A stretch of 64,000 nucleotides of DNA from contig CAWHVD010000001.1 in the NCBI GenBank assembly GCA_963832835.1, positions 62,001 to 126,000 on the forward strand, given 5' to 3'. How positions within the stretch are numbered: position 1 is the stretch's first letter; each line of letters begins with the position of its first letter. Position numbers and translations under genes: made by a program. This document shows, piece by piece, positions 26,378-34,289 of the stretch. The DNA comes from CAVPKN01 sp963832835 (GTDB taxonomy: Bacteria; Chlamydiota; Chlamydiia; Chlamydiales; JAAKFR01). The notes beneath the pieces are model-generated. The model was not told the origin of the DNA, did not search any database, and saw nothing but the letters and a program-made list of their open reading frames with translations.

Positions 26378-27154
26378 CTACAGCTGGAGGGTATCCATGT
26401 TGGGAACGACGACAAGGTCGGGGTGGATTTTTGTTTGGACAATCTGTTGGATAGTGGAGAGCGTCGCACCGATCGAGGAAAAACAGCTAGTACATGAGCC
26501 TTGGTAAGCAATGATGATCTCCTTATCATTGATGAGCTCTTGTACTTCAATACCACCTTCGTCGAGCTCAACATAGGGACGCACATCTTCGTCTAAAACC
26601 TGTTCGATAATAGCAAGCTTCTGGGCATGTGAGAGTGCGCTCCATCCTGGATATCCCCCATCACCTTCGGTTCGGGGCACTGGAGAGACATAGGCAGAGC
26701 CAAGTGGTATTCCGTCACAACGATCGACTGCATCATCGATCGCCTCCAGGGCAAGGTTGAGATGTAAAATAGTCTCTTCAGGGAAAGCTGGTACATCTGC
26801 TTTGTCGCGTAGTTTTTTGTCGATCAGATCCGCGCCGATTCTTTTGGCTTGGTCATAGTTTTTACCCACAACAAGCTCACAAGCTCCCTCTGCTGCAGCA
26901 ATTAAAGCTGCTTGTCCAAAGGCTTGAAATTTTGCATCTACGATAACCCCATCTTCCTTGTCAATGAGCCAATAAAAGGCCAAGGCATTTCCCTCTGCAG
27001 CAAAACCCGCGCGCCCCTGTATACAGCGCATTCCTCGAGCCTCGGCATCTTCGCTAGTAAACATCCCTACACTGCGAGGAGCCTTAATCTTCTCGTTCAT
27101 TTTCTTGCTAAAACGGTCCCATACGGATAGCGCGATCAAATCATCATAGCTCAT
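26378..27154 (-). CDS. nifU: NifU-like Fe-S scaffold protein
   Basis: The protein has 258 residues from the ATG at 27154, which is preceded by a strong AGGAGG eight bases upstream inside the nifS-like gene. The N-terminal half is IscU-like. The C-terminal half is an Nfu domain with YQGSCTSCFSSIGATL, where the CxxC pair binds a cluster. It would assemble and hand over Fe-S clusters. It overlaps the upstream gene by 11 bases and is the last gene of a pgm-nifS-nifU operon. The recalled counterpart is CT720. Confidence 0.85.
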   Translation of the reverse strand: MSYDDLIALSVWDRFSKKMNEKIKAPRSVGMFTSEDAEARGMRCIQGRAGFAAEGNALAFYWLIDKEDGVIVDAKFQAFGQAALIAAAEGACELVVGKNYDQAKRIGADLIDKKLRDKADVPAFPEETILHLNLALEAIDDAVDRCDGIPLGSAYVSPVPRTEGDGGYPGWSALSHAQKLAIIEQVLDEDVRPYVELDEGGIEVQELINDKEIIIAYQGSCTSCFSSIGATLSTIQQIVQTKIHPDLVVVPNMDTLQL

Positions 27155-28220
27155 GCAAAACACCTCCTGAGCATTTTTGCAGTTCATGTACAGCCTCAGC
27201 TATCTTCTCAACCCCTGTGGTGATTTCTTCTTCAGATGTATGGTGTGAAAAACCGAAACTAAGAGCACAATGAGAATCGAGATCCGGCACTCCGCAAGCT
27301 TTCAAAACGTGAGAAAAGTGCTGAAATCCATTGCCTCCAAAGGTGGCATGGACACCTTTTTGGCTGAGCAAATAACAAAGGGAATCGCTAGCGACTCCCG
27401 GAAACAGGAAACTTGTGATGTGGGGTACACGTTGAACATGGTTAAATAGGATCTTGGCAGAGGGAACATTTAAGATCATCAATTCTTCAAAAAGGGTTTT
27501 GAGGCGTGCAATTTCCATGCCGTAATGATCGCTATGGGCGCTCTCCTCTTTAGCCCATTTAGCCAGCTCGACAAGGCCAGAAAAACTAAAGGAACCACCA
27601 CGCATCCCACCCTGCTCACCACCGCCTAAAATCAAAGGGCTTATTTCAATATTTTCTCGAAAAAAAAGCCCTCCTGTACCTTGAGGCATTCCGCTAAAGG
27701 TGAAAATGTCCGCTCCACTCTCCTCAAAAGAAAAATCGCCCTTACCCAGAACATGGGTGGCCTCTACATGGAAGAGCACCCCTCTTTCATGGCATAGCTC
27801 GGCAATTTCTGAAACAGGCTGCAAAACACCTGTCAAACCGCTTGCAAAGCTCATGGACAGCATCGCTGTACGTGGCGTGAGCATTTCTGCTACAGCTCGC
27901 TTAAGCACCCTGCCATCCTGATCTGCAGGAACCATTTGAAACACGCAGCCAGCATCTTGCAAACGACTCATGGCCATAATGGCAGGTGCTTCATCTAGAG
28001 CGCTGCATAAAAAGTGATTTTTGCCTGTTTTACGTGTGATATCGAGATAAGCTGCAAACACAGCGTGGTTCACCCCTTCCGCACCAGATGAGGTGAAAAT
28101 GCAGTGGTCGTTTTTTTTTGCCCCCACAAAAGCATATAGGGTGAGAAAGGCCTCTTTGATGGCTCTTTCTTGTAGAGGTGAAAAGCGCTGCCCTAGATGG
28201 TGGTTAAAATGGATATGCAT
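27144..28220 (-). CDS. NifS-like protein lacking catalytic residues
   Basis: The protein has 358 residues and a type I PLP-enzyme fold related to cysteine desulfurases (TSSGAEGVNHAVF, HVEATHVLGKGD, EQGGMRGGSFSF). Three key features are absent. The PLP lysine motif (normally S-x-HK) reads FTFSGMPQGTGG. The Asp that contacts the PLP ring is Glu (HVEA for HVDA). The persulfide cysteine loop reads GGNGFQHFSHVLKA. The first 25 or so residues of the family, including the LDNNATT motif, are also missing. Desulfurase activity is therefore unlikely; a structural or regulatory partner of NifU is possible. It overlaps pgm by 17 bases and nifU by 11. The recalled counterpart is CT721. Confidence 0.8.
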   Translation of the reverse strand: MHIHFNHHLGQRFSPLQERAIKEAFLTLYAFVGAKKNDHCIFTSSGAEGVNHAVFAAYLDITRKTGKNHFLCSALDEAPAIMAMSRLQDAGCVFQMVPADQDGRVLKRAVAEMLTPRTAMLSMSFASGLTGVLQPVSEIAELCHERGVLFHVEATHVLGKGDFSFEESGADIFTFSGMPQGTGGLFFRENIEISPLILGGGEQGGMRGGSFSFSGLVELAKWAKEESAHSDHYGMEIARLKTLFEELMILNVPSAKILFNHVQRVPHITSFLFPGVASDSLCYLLSQKGVHATFGGNGFQHFSHVLKACGVPDLDSHCALSFGFSHHTSEEEITTGVEKIAEAVHELQKCSGGVLHEL

Positions 28221-28860
28221 AAATTAATGGTTTACCTGTGGGGATTTCTAGCCGAAGCACCTCTTCTTCTGAAAGTCCATCGAGTTTCATGACAATCGAG
28301 CGCAAAGAATTCCCGTGTGCCACAATTAAAACATTTTTCCCCATTTGTAACAGAGGCAAGATTTCGGATTCAAAGTAGGGAATGGTCCTTTCGGCAGTCA
28401 TTTTTAAGCTTTCTCCATCTGGAGGTGCTACTGCAAAGCTACGTCTCCAGATTTGGACTTGGGCGTCACCAAACTCTTCGCGCATCTGCTGTTTGTTCTT
28501 TCCCTGCAGCCTTCCATACATCCGTTCATTGAGCTGCCAGGCGCATTTCACAGGAATAAGGTCTGCCTTTGTTTGATCATCCCAGCAACGGTACCAATCT
28601 TGAAAATCCCCTTCTTCCGGATGGAGGATTTCAGGAACCTTGCCCGATTGATGGACATTCATCGCTAGCATCGCGGTCATAATCCCACGAATCAATGTCG
28701 AGGTATAGATGCAATCGATAGGGCAATCTTGAATGGTCCGTCCCGCCTCTAAGGCCTCTTCTACCCCCTCTTGACTGAGAGGAATATCAATCCAGCCGGT
28801 AAATATATTTTTTTTATTCCACTCCGACTGCCCATGTCTCAATAAAATCAAACGGTTCAT
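28204..28860 (-). CDS. gpmA: 2,3-bisphosphoglycerate-dependent phosphoglycerate mutase
   Basis: The protein has 218 residues from the ATG at 28860 (MNRLILLRHGQSEWNKKNIF). The phosphohistidine motif is LRHGQSEWN, and the second catalytic His is in IVAHGNSLRS. It interconverts 3- and 2-phosphoglycerate in glycolysis and gluconeogenesis. It is first in an operon with the nifS-like and nifU genes, an order kept in C. trachomatis as I recall (CT722). It is divergent from the pseudouridine synthase gene, with 54 bases between the starts. Confidence 0.93.
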   Translation of the reverse strand: MNRLILLRHGQSEWNKKNIFTGWIDIPLSQEGVEEALEAGRTIQDCPIDCIYTSTLIRGIMTAMLAMNVHQSGKVPEILHPEEGDFQDWYRCWDDQTKADLIPVKCAWQLNERMYGRLQGKNKQQMREEFGDAQVQIWRRSFAVAPPDGESLKMTAERTIPYFESEILPLLQMGKNVLIVAHGNSLRSIVMKLDGLSEEEVLRLEIPTGKPLIYAYPF

Positions 28861-28914
28861 ATGGTTAATTATATCGACAAAATAAATAAATCCCATTTAA
28901 AATGTATCCCAATT

Positions 28915-29625
28915 ATGAAAAAGAGACTAAGTAAAACACTCGCCGCTGCCGGAATCGCATCAAGAAGAGCTTGTGAAGAGCTGATTTTTACCGGAAAGGT
29001 AAGCGTAAATGGGGAAATCATCACCCTGCCGCAGTTCCTTGTCGATCCTGAAGAAGATCAAATTGTCGCAGCCGGTAAAAAAGTTCAGCCTGAAGAAAAA
29101 AAAGTTTACTTCCTGCTCAACAAGCCGATAGGTTATATCTGCACTTCCGTTGAGAAGCAGGGAGGAGCCAAACGGGTTCTTGATCTATTTTCCCACCTGC
29201 CGCACCGCCTCTTTACGGCAGGCAGGCTCGACCAAGAAACCACCGGCTTGATTGTAGTGACCAATGACGGCACGTTTGCCAATCAATTGATCCATCCTTC
29301 TTTTAACCATGCTAAAGAATATTTAGCTAAAGTCGATCAGGAAATCACCTTTGAGCACCTTCAAACCCTTTCTGCTGGTGTTCAAATTGAGAGACATTTT
29401 GTCAAACCGGTCGCTGTCAAAAAAGTGCGAAGGGGCACTGTCAAAATCGTGGTTGCCGAAGGAAAAAAGCACGAGGTGCGCACTATTCTTGCCGCCGCAG
29501 GGCTCACAGTGAGGGAGCTCACCCGTTTACGAATCGGCCCTCTTCTTTTAGGCAGCCTCCTTCCGGGTCAATACCGAGAAATGACCCCCCATGAAAGAGC
29601 CGCTTTTACAGGAAAAAACCCGTGA
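28915..29625 (+). CDS. RluB/RsuA-family pseudouridine synthase
   Basis: The protein has 236 residues from ATG 28915 (MKKRLSKTLAAAGIASRRAC). An S4 RNA-binding domain covers about residues 1-60. The catalytic motif is AGRLDQETTGLIVVTNDG with the active Asp. KKHEVRTILAAAGL is the typical RluB/RsuA ending. It modifies uridine in ribosomal RNA; the exact site cannot be told. The TGA stop codon lies inside the left end of a family 1 repeat (GTGACTATTCAC), so the element has probably set the present C-terminus. The recalled counterpart is CT723. Confidence 0.9.
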   Translation: MKKRLSKTLAAAGIASRRACEELIFTGKVSVNGEIITLPQFLVDPEEDQIVAAGKKVQPEEKKVYFLLNKPIGYICTSVEKQGGAKRVLDLFSHLPHRLFTAGRLDQETTGLIVVTNDGTFANQLIHPSFNHAKEYLAKVDQEITFEHLQTLSAGVQIERHFVKPVAVKKVRRGTVKIVVAEGKKHEVRTILAAAGLTVRELTRLRIGPLLLGSLLPGQYREMTPHERAAFTGKNP

Positions 29626-29762
29626 CTATTCACGAGCCAGCAGAATCCTTAGGGCAGCCCCAGTTTGTCAAGGACAAGGTACCTCAAAGAAGCTCCAGTG
29701 GAGCTTTTTTGATGGGTTGTCCAAGAGCTGACGCAGTCAGCCGAGGGGGAGTGGATAGTCAC
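29622..29762 (+). mobile_element. Repeat family 1 element, long copy
   Basis: The ends are GTGACTATTCAC (29622-29633) and GTGGATAGTCAC (29751-29762), a 12-base terminal inverted repeat with one mismatch. Compared with the copy at 63314-63382, this one has about 70 extra bases in its middle (roughly 29675-29747), which include a terminator-like hairpin. It abuts and overlaps the end of the pseudouridine synthase gene. Confidence 0.8.
29690..29710 (+). terminator. Rho-independent terminator-like hairpin
   Basis: AAGCTCC, a three-base loop, GGAGCTT and a run of T follow the pseudouridine synthase gene. The stem of seven pairs with a T tract fits an intrinsic terminator on the plus strand. Confidence 0.6.
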
Positions 29763-29824
29763 CACAGAGAGGCTTTTACCCGAAAAGCTGGATTACCTGA
29801 ATACTTACAAAAACCCCACATTTT

Positions 29825-29875
29825 TTGATTATTAAATAATAATGTGTTGATTATTAAATAATAATGTTGCATAAT
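29825..29875 (+). promoter_or_regulatory. Promoter with 22-bp-spaced direct repeats
   Basis: TTGATTATTAAATAATAATG occurs at 29825 and again at 29847, two helical turns apart. The second copy starts with a -35-like TTGATT (29847-29852), and CATAAT (29870-29875) lies 17 bp beyond it. The repeats overlap the promoter, so a regulator could bind there. The Inc-like gene follows at 29905 with AAGGGA before its ATG. Confidence 0.6.
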
Positions 29876-29904
29876 TATTACAATTTATTATTTAAGGGAT
29901 TAAC

Positions 29905-31398
29905 ATGGCAAATATTCCACCCATTCAGCCTCCTGAAACTCAATCCTGTTTTAGCCCGCCTTCAAAAAAAACGTTTCAAAATCTGACTTTTGCAGTCGCC
30001 CTTATTGTAGCATTAGGCTCTGTCCTTGTAGGAGTCTTGGGGCTCTATAAGATTGATATTTTCGCAGGCATTGGAACGCATGTTTCCCAAGGGCTAGCCT
30101 TTGGCGGAGGCGCCCTTACAGCAACGTCCATTATTGCCTATATTATCACATGCGCCTGCCGTGAAACGCCCGAGGAGCCTCCGGTACCGGTCCAAGTACC
30201 TGGATCCAATCCGAATCAACAACCCCCAAATAGCCCCCCCGAAATACCTTTGGAGCCTAGTACCAGACCAGATGCACTTGCTCCTCAACCTGAAGCAGTA
30301 GACCCAGCTCCCATCCCTAAGCTAGAGAGCTGCATCGAATCCCCTGCTCAACCTTCCCTCACATGGCAACCATTGATCGATCTAAAAAACAGCCGCGCTC
30401 AATCATGCTTATGTCTACCTCCTAAGCAATGCGCAGTATTAGAGCACGTGCAGGCAAGCTTTCCTGCATCCACACGGCCTTTGATGCCACAACAACAGTT
30501 TGTCAAAAAGATGCAGGAGCTGTATTGCAACTTGCTAAAAGGTAAATGTAAATTAGTCATCGATAACCAAGAGAAAACATTTACTAGAAAAGGGGCTCCC
30601 CCTCTTGATATCATCTCCCAAGCACAGGCATTTGTCAGTGCACAAATCGAAGCCTATAATACCCTTTTGCCCGCCAATAAACCTAAAATTCAATGTGAGG
30701 ATTTTTTCCAAGGATGTACCAACGCAGAACAAGACCTGCAGCCTGAAGCAATAAGAAAACTTCATAAAATGGCATTTGAGTCTTCCCTTACGTCCGAATT
30801 AGGAATTCTTTTCGAAGGAGAGGATGATGGGGGACTCGAACTACGCCACCTGAATGACATCAAGAACTATATTAAACAGCAAGTAGACCAATTTAATAAG
30901 TATAATGAGGAAAAAATCGACCCTGAAGACATTCATAAAAGGTTCACCTATTTAGAAGGACAATTGAACTTATGGAAACAAATGCAGGTTATTACCTGTT
31001 TTTCAGATAAGATTGATCGAAAAATTCTTGCCCTTACAAAGTTTAATGATGCGCTTCCTGAACCCGACGATTGCGCCTGGGCACATTTCCCTTTATTCAA
31101 AACTCTGATGAACAAAGACTTTGTGTTGATGCACACCGGTTTCTTCTCAGATCATCAATTTTTTGTTGGCAAAATAGGAGCCAAAGAAGAGGACTTGGTT
31201 CGAAAAGCACAAGTTGAATCCCTAATGAGAGAAATCGCACGCAAATTAGGGACAATAGCCCCAGATATTGATGTCGAATTGGATACATCCAAAGATGCCG
31301 ATCAAGCAAGGCGAGAGCAGGAGGTATGGAATGTTCAGGAAGCACAGCGACTTACCGATGAGACAATTCTCAACCTTTCGTTAGCAGGTGAAATCTAA
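29905..31398 (+). CDS. Inc-like protein with long soluble tail
   Basis: The protein has 497 residues. Two hydrophobic segments (about 27-48 and 61-85) are joined by a short loop, the bilobed form of Inc proteins. A proline-rich linker (about 90-150) follows, then about 350 soluble residues that I do not recognise, with a Cys/Lys-rich start and a helical, charged end. A membrane anchor with a large tail would put the tail on the cytosolic face of the inclusion. Its own promoter and ribosome binding site (AAGGGA) are visible. The function is unknown and the Inc call is by topology. Confidence 0.7.
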   Translation: MANIPPIQPPETQSCFSPPSKKTFQNLTFAVALIVALGSVLVGVLGLYKIDIFAGIGTHVSQGLAFGGGALTATSIIAYIITCACRETPEEPPVPVQVPGSNPNQQPPNSPPEIPLEPSTRPDALAPQPEAVDPAPIPKLESCIESPAQPSLTWQPLIDLKNSRAQSCLCLPPKQCAVLEHVQASFPASTRPLMPQQQFVKKMQELYCNLLKGKCKLVIDNQEKTFTRKGAPPLDIISQAQAFVSAQIEAYNTLLPANKPKIQCEDFFQGCTNAEQDLQPEAIRKLHKMAFESSLTSELGILFEGEDDGGLELRHLNDIKNYIKQQVDQFNKYNEEKIDPEDIHKRFTYLEGQLNLWKQMQVITCFSDKIDRKILALTKFNDALPEPDDCAWAHFPLFKTLMNKDFVLMHTGFFSDHQFFVGKIGAKEEDLVRKAQVESLMREIARKLGTIAPDIDVELDTSKDADQARREQEVWNVQEAQRLTDETILNLSLAGEI

Positions 31399-31489
31399 GA
31401 ATTCCCTCTTTCCTAATATTAGACAAATTCCTAGAATCCCGAATTAAAGAACTTTTTTGAATTTAACTCGGTACAGGAAGGAGTCAACC

Positions 31490-31978
31490 GTGAAAAAAAA
31501 TGATCTTGCAAAGCTAGCGATGATTGGAATCAGCGCTGGACTAATGGTAGGTGGATGCCAACAAAAAAATGGCCCGGACAGGAACAAGGCCTCTGCAGAT
31601 GAACAAATGAGCCCCGATATGCAGTCCTATTACAATTCTCTGTCGTCTGATGCGCAGAAAAAATTCATGGAGCTTGATGCTCAGCACAAGATGATGGCCG
31701 TTGAGATGGCACATCAGAGCTGTAAAGGACAAAACAAATGCGCTGGAATGGGTGGATGCGGGACTGTCGACCATAAGTGCGCGGGTCAAAACAGTTGCAA
31801 AGGCCAGGGTGGGAATCCTGTAAAGGATGCTAGCAAAGCCGTTGAAGTGCAATACAAAAATCAAATGGATCAACGCCAAAATACCAATGGCGGAATGGGG
31901 GGCAGCTCGAGCCCTTCAGCTCCCAGCTCTTCACAGCCCAATCAGTATGGCGATAACTCGGCACCTCCTCGCTTTTAA
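31490..31978 (+). CDS. Cys-rich lipoprotein, probable BufA2-type bufferin precursor
   Basis: I chose the GTG at 31490 because AGGAAGGAG lies just upstream and it gives a proper lipoprotein signal peptide (VKKNDLAKLAMIGISAGLMV, then GGC). The mature protein, about 140 residues, carries CKGQNKCAGMGGC and CAGQNSCKGQGG, five cysteines in repeated C-x-G-x-N-x-C form. This matches the core pattern I recall for BufA2 bufferins, copper-binding peptides whose cysteines are modified by a DUF692 (MNIO) enzyme. Just such an enzyme and its DUF2063 partner follow. The tail is Gly/Ser/Pro/Gln-rich. A lipid anchor instead of a plain Sec signal is unusual. Function is inferred from motif plus context. Confidence 0.75.
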   Translation: MKKNDLAKLAMIGISAGLMVGGCQQKNGPDRNKASADEQMSPDMQSYYNSLSSDAQKKFMELDAQHKMMAVEMAHQSCKGQNKCAGMGGCGTVDHKCAGQNSCKGQGGNPVKDASKAVEVQYKNQMDQRQNTNGGMGGSSSPSAPSSSQPNQYGDNSAPPRF

Positions 31979-32005
31979 GACTTGAAAAGCTCTTAAAAAA
32001 AATTT

Positions 32006-32038
32006 AAGGTGTGTATTTTCAGAATACACACCTTTTTT
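32006..32038 (+). terminator. Intrinsic terminator or attenuator between precursor and maturase
   Basis: AAGGTGTGTATTTTCAGAATACACACCTTTTTT is seen as stem AAGGTGTGTATT, a short loop, AATACACACCTT and a T run. It is a strong hairpin. It lies between the lipoprotein gene and the DUF692 gene, where partial read-through would give more precursor than enzyme. Confidence 0.85.
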
Positions 32039-32872
32039 ATGCATAACGCTCACATACCAAAATTAGGAATCGGGGTAGGTCTCAGGCCTGTCCACTATCA
32101 GGAGATCTTCTCCCAAAAACCTTTGATCGACTGGTTCGAGATCATCAGCGAAAATTACATGATCGACGGGGGGAAACCTCTAGAGTACCTCGATCAAATC
32201 CTAGAAAAATACCCTGTCGTACAACATGGGGTCAATCTTGCTATTGGAAGCCCCGAGCCCCTTGACTGGGATTATTTGCATCGACTTAAGGCTCTCACAC
32301 GTCGTACCAAAACACCCTGGCTTTCTGATCATTTATGCTGGGGTCGCTTGCCCGGAGCCCATTTTCATGATTTGCTCCCCCTACCCTACACAGAGGAAAT
32401 GATCGATTATGTCGCCGAGCGCGCACGCATCATTCAGGATTTTCTCGAAATCCCTTTCGCGCTGGAAAATCTCTCTTCCTATCTGGCCTATAATGCCGAT
32501 GAAATGCCTGAGTGGGAATTTTATACCGCTATCGTTGAAAAAGCCGATATTTTCATGATGCTCGATGTGAATAATATTTATGTATCGAGCCGTAACCATG
32601 GATTTGATCCGAGCAATTATGTGAAGGCCCTTCCACTAGATAGAGTTCTTCAAATCCACATTGCAGGTCATAGCGATCAGGGTGATTATGTACTCGATAC
32701 CCATGATCATCCCGTTCGCAATGAGGTGTGGGATCTCTATGCTAAAGTGTGGCCCATGACAGGAGGTGTTTCGACCCTTTTGGAGTGGGATGACAATTTT
32801 GTGAGTTTTGAAGAGACCTGCAAAGAGGCCCTCAGGGCAAAAGCATTTCAAACCCAATTGGCACTCGTATGA
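32039..32872 (+). CDS. DUF692/MNIO-family bufferin maturase
   Basis: The protein has 277 residues from ATG 32039, directly after the terminator hairpin; an upstream extension would read through the hairpin. Family motifs are LGIGVGLRP, EIISENYM, SDHLCWG, ALENLSSY, LDVNNIYVSS, QIHIAGH, THDHPV and TLLEWDD. These enzymes have a TIM-barrel with several iron ions and oxidise cysteine residues of ribosomal peptides (MbnB in methanobactin, BufB in bufferins). The likely substrate is the Cys-rich lipoprotein just upstream. The stop overlaps the ATG of the DUF2063 gene. I see no ribosome binding site. Confidence 0.9.
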   Translation: MHNAHIPKLGIGVGLRPVHYQEIFSQKPLIDWFEIISENYMIDGGKPLEYLDQILEKYPVVQHGVNLAIGSPEPLDWDYLHRLKALTRRTKTPWLSDHLCWGRLPGAHFHDLLPLPYTEEMIDYVAERARIIQDFLEIPFALENLSSYLAYNADEMPEWEFYTAIVEKADIFMMLDVNNIYVSSRNHGFDPSNYVKALPLDRVLQIHIAGHSDQGDYVLDTHDHPVRNEVWDLYAKVWPMTGGVSTLLEWDDNFVSFEETCKEALRAKAFQTQLALV

Positions 32873-33708
32873 CAATGTTTGAGACCTTCAAATGGTTTGG
32901 GGAGATGATCGCACAGCCCTTAAGGCCCGATCATTTACTTCCAAAAATTTCTCCTTGGGAAACAGATAGCCTGCAAGAAGCCTCTCGCTTTATTGCTCCC
33001 AGTAGAGCGCTCAGCCCCTTGCAAAGAATTCAAATTTACCATCAGCAATATTGGTGGCGGCTTCTCAAATGTCTGCAACAGAATTTCCCTACAGTCACCC
33101 GTTTGTTCAGCGTAGACTCGTTTGATCAAGAGCTGGCTGTGCCTTACTTAACCGCCCACCCACCATCCCATTGGGCACTATGCCGTTTAGGAGAAACATT
33201 CCCCCAATGGCTCGAGTTGCATTATCAAGCTGAAGACCGTTACCTAGTTACGCATGCGGCTCAGATCGATTGGGCTGCTAACTACGCGTTCTGGGTCGGC
33301 TCATTGCCACTTGCTGAGCTCACTTCTCTTTCTCCCGAAGAAATGCTTTCTAAAACTCTGGTTTTGCAGCCTCATATCCACCTATTTTCGCTGGAGGGCG
33401 ATTTGCTGTCACTCCGTGAAGCAATGCTCGAGCATCCACCCGAATACTATAACTCAAATCCCTTTCCTTCAATGAATTATGGAGAGCATCATTTTGTGCT
33501 TTACCGCACCTCTCAGAACGTTGTAGCATGGAAGCAGATCTCGCGCGCGCAAAAGGTGACCCTCTCGCTATTCACAGAGGAGAATACGATTCAAGGAGCC
33601 TGCTCTGCGCTCGAAGAGGCGGGTGGGGATATTTTGGAAGAGGCCCTATCCCAGATCCCATTTTGGTTTAAACAATGGACGGTATTATCATGGTTTGGAC
33701 AATCCTAA
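32869..33708 (+). CDS. DUF2063 (BufC-like) partner protein
   Basis: The protein has 279 residues. The N-terminal half has the DUF2063 pattern RIQIYHQQYWWRLLKCLQQN, then FPTVTRLFSVDSFD and PYLTAHPP. DUF2063 proteins act with DUF692 enzymes, probably helping to bind the precursor leader. The start overlaps the maturase stop (ATGA) and the 3' end overlaps lemA by 34 bases, so all are in one transcript. No DoxX-type BufD is present nearby. Confidence 0.85.
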   Translation: MTMFETFKWFGEMIAQPLRPDHLLPKISPWETDSLQEASRFIAPSRALSPLQRIQIYHQQYWWRLLKCLQQNFPTVTRLFSVDSFDQELAVPYLTAHPPSHWALCRLGETFPQWLELHYQAEDRYLVTHAAQIDWAANYAFWVGSLPLAELTSLSPEEMLSKTLVLQPHIHLFSLEGDLLSLREAMLEHPPEYYNSNPFPSMNYGEHHFVLYRTSQNVVAWKQISRAQKVTLSLFTEENTIQGACSALEEAGGDILEEALSQIPFWFKQWTVLSWFGQS

Positions 33709-34289
33709 TCATCTTAGCAATTATTGTTATTCTTGGAGCCTGGCTGGCTGGCATGTACAACCGCCTGGTAAGCTCGCGCAACCAAGTCAAAAATGCATGG
33801 AGTCAGATTGATGTCCAACTCCAGCGCCGCTACGACCTGATTCCCAATCTAGTCGAGACAGTCAAAGGCTACATGGGTTATGAACAGGCCACTTTGCAGA
33901 AAGTCATTGAAGCGCGTAGCCATGCTATGGCTGCCCGTGATTTACTGGAAAAACAAGGCGGGCCTACCGGTGAAGGAGCCTCTTTACAAGGATTGATCGG
34001 TGCAGAAACAACCTTAAAAGGAGCTTTAGGAGGCATCTTTGCATTATCCGAAAACTACCCCCAACTACGGGCTACCGAAAACATGCAGCGTCTGCAAGAA
34101 GAGCTAGCTTCCACAGAAAATAAAGTGGCCTTCTCCAGGCAGTCTTATAACGACGCCGTGATGCTCTATAACACCCAGCAACAAGTGTTCCCCACCAACA
34201 TTTTTGCCCAAATGTTTGGTCATCATCCAGCTGACATGTTTGCGACAGAAGAGCCCGAAGCGAAAAAAGCAGTAAAGGTACAATTTTGA
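33675..34289 (+). CDS. lemA: LemA-family membrane protein
   Basis: The protein has 204 residues. One N-terminal membrane helix (about 7-27) is followed by RLVSSRNQVKNAWSQIDVQL and RRYDLIPNLVETVKGYMGYE, the LemA signature, and a helical coiled region. The biochemical role of LemA is not well defined; it is commonly encoded beside an M48 metalloprotease, as here. The start lies inside the DUF2063 gene; a second ATG at 33690 is possible. The stop overlaps the protease start. Confidence 0.9.
   Translation: MDGIIMVWTILIILAIIVILGAWLAGMYNRLVSSRNQVKNAWSQIDVQLQRRYDLIPNLVETVKGYMGYEQATLQKVIEARSHAMAARDLLEKQGGPTGEGASLQGLIGAETTLKGALGGIFALSENYPQLRATENMQRLQEELASTENKVAFSRQSYNDAVMLYNTQQQVFPTNIFAQMFGHHPADMFATEEPEAKKAVKVQF

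Noticed and set aside
31457..31489. Upstream TTG as start of the Cys-rich lipoprotein
   Set aside because: It would place the ribosome binding site inside the gene and spoil the lipoprotein signal peptide; the GTG at 31490 fits both.
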